NCBI GenBank assembly: GCA_014695345.1
Contig: JACJOC010000017.1
Location: forward strand, 124,001-188,000
DNA from: Cyanobacteria bacterium FACHB-471
Lineage (GTDB): Bacteria; Cyanobacteriota; Cyanobacteriia; Elainellales; Elainellaceae
Direction: 5' to 3'
DNA: 64,000 nucleotides
Shown here: piece by piece, positions 62,337-64,000 of the stretch
How positions within the stretch are numbered: position 1 is the first letter of the stretch
Layout: the number at the start of each line of letters is the position of its first letter
Position numbers and translations under genes: made by a program
The notes under the pieces: model-generated
What the model was told of the DNA's origin: nothing
Seen by the model: only the letters and a program-made list of their open reading frames with translations
The model's database searches: none

Positions 62337-63212
62337 TTAGCCGTTGACTACGGTACCACCGTTAGGATGAATCACCTGTCCAGTAATATAGGATGAGTCA
62401 TCTGACGCTAGAAACACGTAACTTGGAGCAACTTCTTCTGGCTGTCCGGCTCGCTTCATCGGCACCTGCTGCCCAAAGCTTTCTACTTTATCTTCAGGGA
62501 AAGTCGCAGGGATCAGAGGTGTCCAGATCGGACCAGGAGCAACTGCATTCACTCGGATTTTTTTCTCGACTAATGCTTGAGACAAAGAGCGAGTAAACGC
62601 AACAATGGCACCTTTTGTAGAAGAATAGTCCAGCAGTTCAGGGCTTCCCTTGTATGCGGTTACAGAAGTTGTGTTAACGATCGCACTGCCTTCTTTTAGG
62701 TGAGGTAGAGCAGCTTTGGTGAGATAAAACATTGAGAAGATGTTAGTTCGAAAAGTTCGCTCTAGTTGCTCTGCACTAATCTTTTCAATGCTATCTTGTG
62801 GATGCTGTTCGGCAGCGTTGTTGATCAGGATATCGATTTGTCCAAATTCGTCGACAGTTTGCTGAATTAACTGCTGACAAAACTGCTCGTCTCCAATGTC
62901 GCCCGCCATTGAGACACACTGAGCACCTTCCTGCTCAACTTGCTGTTTTGTTTTCTCAGCATCCTCGTGTTCATTTAGGTAGGCAATCGCGACTTTTGCT
63001 CCTTCTTTAGCAAAAGCAAGTGCAACAGCACGCCCAATCCCGCTATCACCACCCGTAATCAAAGCAACTTTATCTTTGAGTTTATTGCTGCCTTGATAGC
63101 TCGAATCTTGAGCTTGAGGTTTAGGATTCATTGCCTCCTCGCTTCCAGGTTGCTGCTCCTGATGCTGAGGGGGTTGCTGTGCTTTTTCCTTGGTTTTCTG
63201 CTTCTGAGGCAT
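62337..63212 (-). CDS. SDR family oxidoreductase
   Basis: 291 residues. A hydrophilic, Gln- and Pro-rich 45-residue head, then the classical short-chain dehydrogenase fold: TGGDSGIGRAVALAFAKEGAKVAI (nucleotide loop), NNAAEQHPQ, INTTSVTAYKGS, catalytic YSSTKGA (Tyr and Lys) and PGPIWTPLIPATFPEDKVESFGQQVPMKRAGQPEEVAPSYVFLASDDSSYITGQVIHPNGG. The head and tail match the general-stress-type SDRs (YhdG/GSP39-like). Substrate unknown. Convergent with the c-di-GMP gene 11 nt away. Neighbour of the acidic stress-type gene at 63354. Confidence 0.92.
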   Translation of the reverse strand: MPQKQKTKEKAQQPPQHQEQQPGSEEAMNPKPQAQDSSYQGSNKLKDKVALITGGDSGIGRAVALAFAKEGAKVAIAYLNEHEDAEKTKQQVEQEGAQCVSMAGDIGDEQFCQQLIQQTVDEFGQIDILINNAAEQHPQDSIEKISAEQLERTFRTNIFSMFYLTKAALPHLKEGSAIVNTTSVTAYKGSPELLDYSSTKGAIVAFTRSLSQALVEKKIRVNAVAPGPIWTPLIPATFPEDKVESFGQQVPMKRAGQPEEVAPSYVFLASDDSSYITGQVIHPNGGTVVNG

Positions 63213-63281
63213 TGTTTTATATCCTAACTATTGGGAACTAAACTGCAATTTATTCAAACATTCACTTTGGCATGCACACCA

Positions 63282-63330
63282 ACTAAGAGTTTCAGTAGTG
63301 CAAATTAAACTCACTACTGAAACTCTTAGT
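63282..63330. terminator. hairpin between the SDR and acidic-protein genes
   Basis: Perfect 19-bp stem ACTAAGAGTTTCAGTAGTG / CACTACTGAAACTCTTAGT, 11-nt loop, 23 nt after the stop at 63354 on the minus strand. Confidence 0.75.
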
Positions 63331-63353
63331 AATTCAGGACTACTTGTCTTTAC

Positions 63354-63704
63354 TTACCACCAGACACGGTTGCCATCTTCATCGACACGAGCTTGGCGAA
63401 TGACATCTGAAATCTCTTCTGCATCTTTTACATGATGTAGAGCTTTCTTTTCGCCATCCGGTTCATCTACGATGAAATAAGTTGGAACGGTGATGTGATC
63501 ACCTGTAATATCTGCAGTATCTACAGCGACCTGTTGTGCTTTTTCTTCAATGGTTTGAGGTTCATCGGAAATGCGATCGCCAGGGTTAGCTGTCAGGTGC
63601 TTTCCACCCTTACGCATCTCTTCCTTAATCGCTTTTTTCTGCTCTGGTTTAACGTCTTCTGGTTGGGTGGGTTGTTTAATTTGATCGTTGTTTTGCTTAT
63701 CCAT
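63354..63704 (-). CDS. small acidic hydrophilic protein of unknown function
   Basis: 116 residues, ATG start. Gln/Glu/Lys/Asp-rich and without hydrophobic segments; the C-terminal half (TADITGDHITVPTYFIVDEPDGEKKALHHVKDAEEISDVIRQARVDEDGNRVWW) could be folded, the first half (residues 1-60) looks disordered. No family recognised. Located with the stress-type SDR gene on the same strand, with its own hairpin terminator. Confidence 0.6.
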   Translation of the reverse strand: MDKQNNDQIKQPTQPEDVKPEQKKAIKEEMRKGGKHLTANPGDRISDEPQTIEEKAQQVAVDTADITGDHITVPTYFIVDEPDGEKKALHHVKDAEEISDVIRQARVDEDGNRVWW

Positions 63705-63823
63705 AACAGAAGCTTTAATGAGTTGATATGGTTGTCTTTTCTGTCATAATGCTAGGAAAACAGAGACAATCATACCTCCTTCAAATGGAGTAGCTTAAAC
63801 TGTTTCAGCCCCTTGACTAGTAT

Positions 63824-64000
63824 TCAAGAAGTGGGAAATTGAACCGTAAACTGAGCCCATCCTGCTTCACTCGTGACCTCGATGTTGCCGTCGAGTCGTT
63901 CAACAATTTTTTTAACTAACGTTAACCCTAAACCACTGCCGCCTTGTTGCCAGCGATCGGCATTTGGCACTCGGTAAAACTTGTCAAACAGACGTGGCAG
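63824..64000 (-). CDS. histidine kinase, C-terminal end only (start beyond window)
   Basis: Read on the minus strand: 58 residues plus stop. The F-box LFDKFYRVPNADRW and the G2 box GGSGLGLTLVKKIVERLDG, followed by IEVTSEAGWAQFTVQFP, identify the end of a HATPase domain. The rest lies beyond base 64000, so sensor domains are unknown. Confidence 0.85.
   Translation of the reverse strand: MPRLFDKFYRVPNADRWQQGGSGLGLTLVKKIVERLDGNIEVTSEAGWAQFTVQFPTS

Overview
The window comes from a filamentous-type cyanobacterium, probably Leptolyngbya/Oculatella-like (genus is inference). The HIP1 octamer GCGATCGC is scattered through nearly every gene. chlG (chlorophyll synthase), a small thylakoid-type single-span protein resembling Psb35, DUF1830 and DUF4079 proteins, DICT-domain and GAF/PAS kinases and pentapeptide-repeat proteins are all typical of this phylum. 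Genes lie on both strands in short operons. There is one tRNA gene (Thr, anticodon CGT); I see no rRNA, CRISPR array, prophage or transposase.

Layout. 1-5.1 kb: the 5' part of an OprB-like porin gene with an unusually long acidic linker, a 1.1 kb A+T-rich gap, a lipoprotein and a pentapeptide-repeat protein. 5.1-9.9 kb: the leftward cell-shape cluster mreB-mreC-mreD with a downstream membrane protein, divergent from ssb. 10.3-15.6 kb: a GAF/PAS histidine kinase, then a leftward glutamine-synthetase-like/amidohydrolase pair that is a split version of the FluG architecture. 15.8-20.8 kb: chaB-like, tgt, cobS, a thioredoxin-like ferredoxin and a NarL-type regulator. 20.8-23.8 kb: a solo sulfate-binding protein, a degenerate kinase and a ROK sugar kinase. 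23.9-34.7 kb: a peptide ABC transporter locus. It has one binding protein, one DppB-type and two DppC-type permeases, an exported seven-blade WD40 protein between the two DppC genes, a divergent double ATPase of GsiA layout, a small GTPase and gamma-glutamyltransferase.

34.7-38.2 kb looks like an accessory island: a ParM-like actin with an overlapping small DNA-binding-type partner, tRNA-Thr, a decapitated AraC regulator and a secreted glycoside hydrolase. 38.4-45.1 kb: gdhA, Psb35-like, PBP1A, chlG and a polyprenyl-phosphate sugar transferase. 45.2-52.4 kb: a kinase with a degenerate ATPase domain, small cyanobacterial proteins, an OmpR-type regulator, an ABC ATPase with a membrane partner, a STAS protein and DUF4079/DUF1830 proteins. 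52.9-62.3 kb: a B12-binding radical SAM protein, a DICT plus degenerate HD-GYP protein, a second pentapeptide protein and a kinase/REC-GGDEF-EAL operon (c-di-GMP signalling). The window closes with an SDR oxidoreductase, a small acidic protein and the 3' end of a kinase.

Non-coding structure is notable. There are two copies of a ~103 bp palindromic MITE-like repeat (9876, 28288). Two homologous hairpins (about 39720 and 45090) have covarying stems. Two more hairpins share a GCAGCGGAG loop (4002, 38231). A phased heptanucleotide array (27132) lies inside the peptide-transporter operon, with shorter relatives in two neighbouring gaps. Strong terminator-like hairpins close many genes. The most interesting candidate system is the 23.9-34.7 kb transporter/WD40/GGT locus, followed by the ParM-like cassette and the signalling proteins with lost catalytic motifs.
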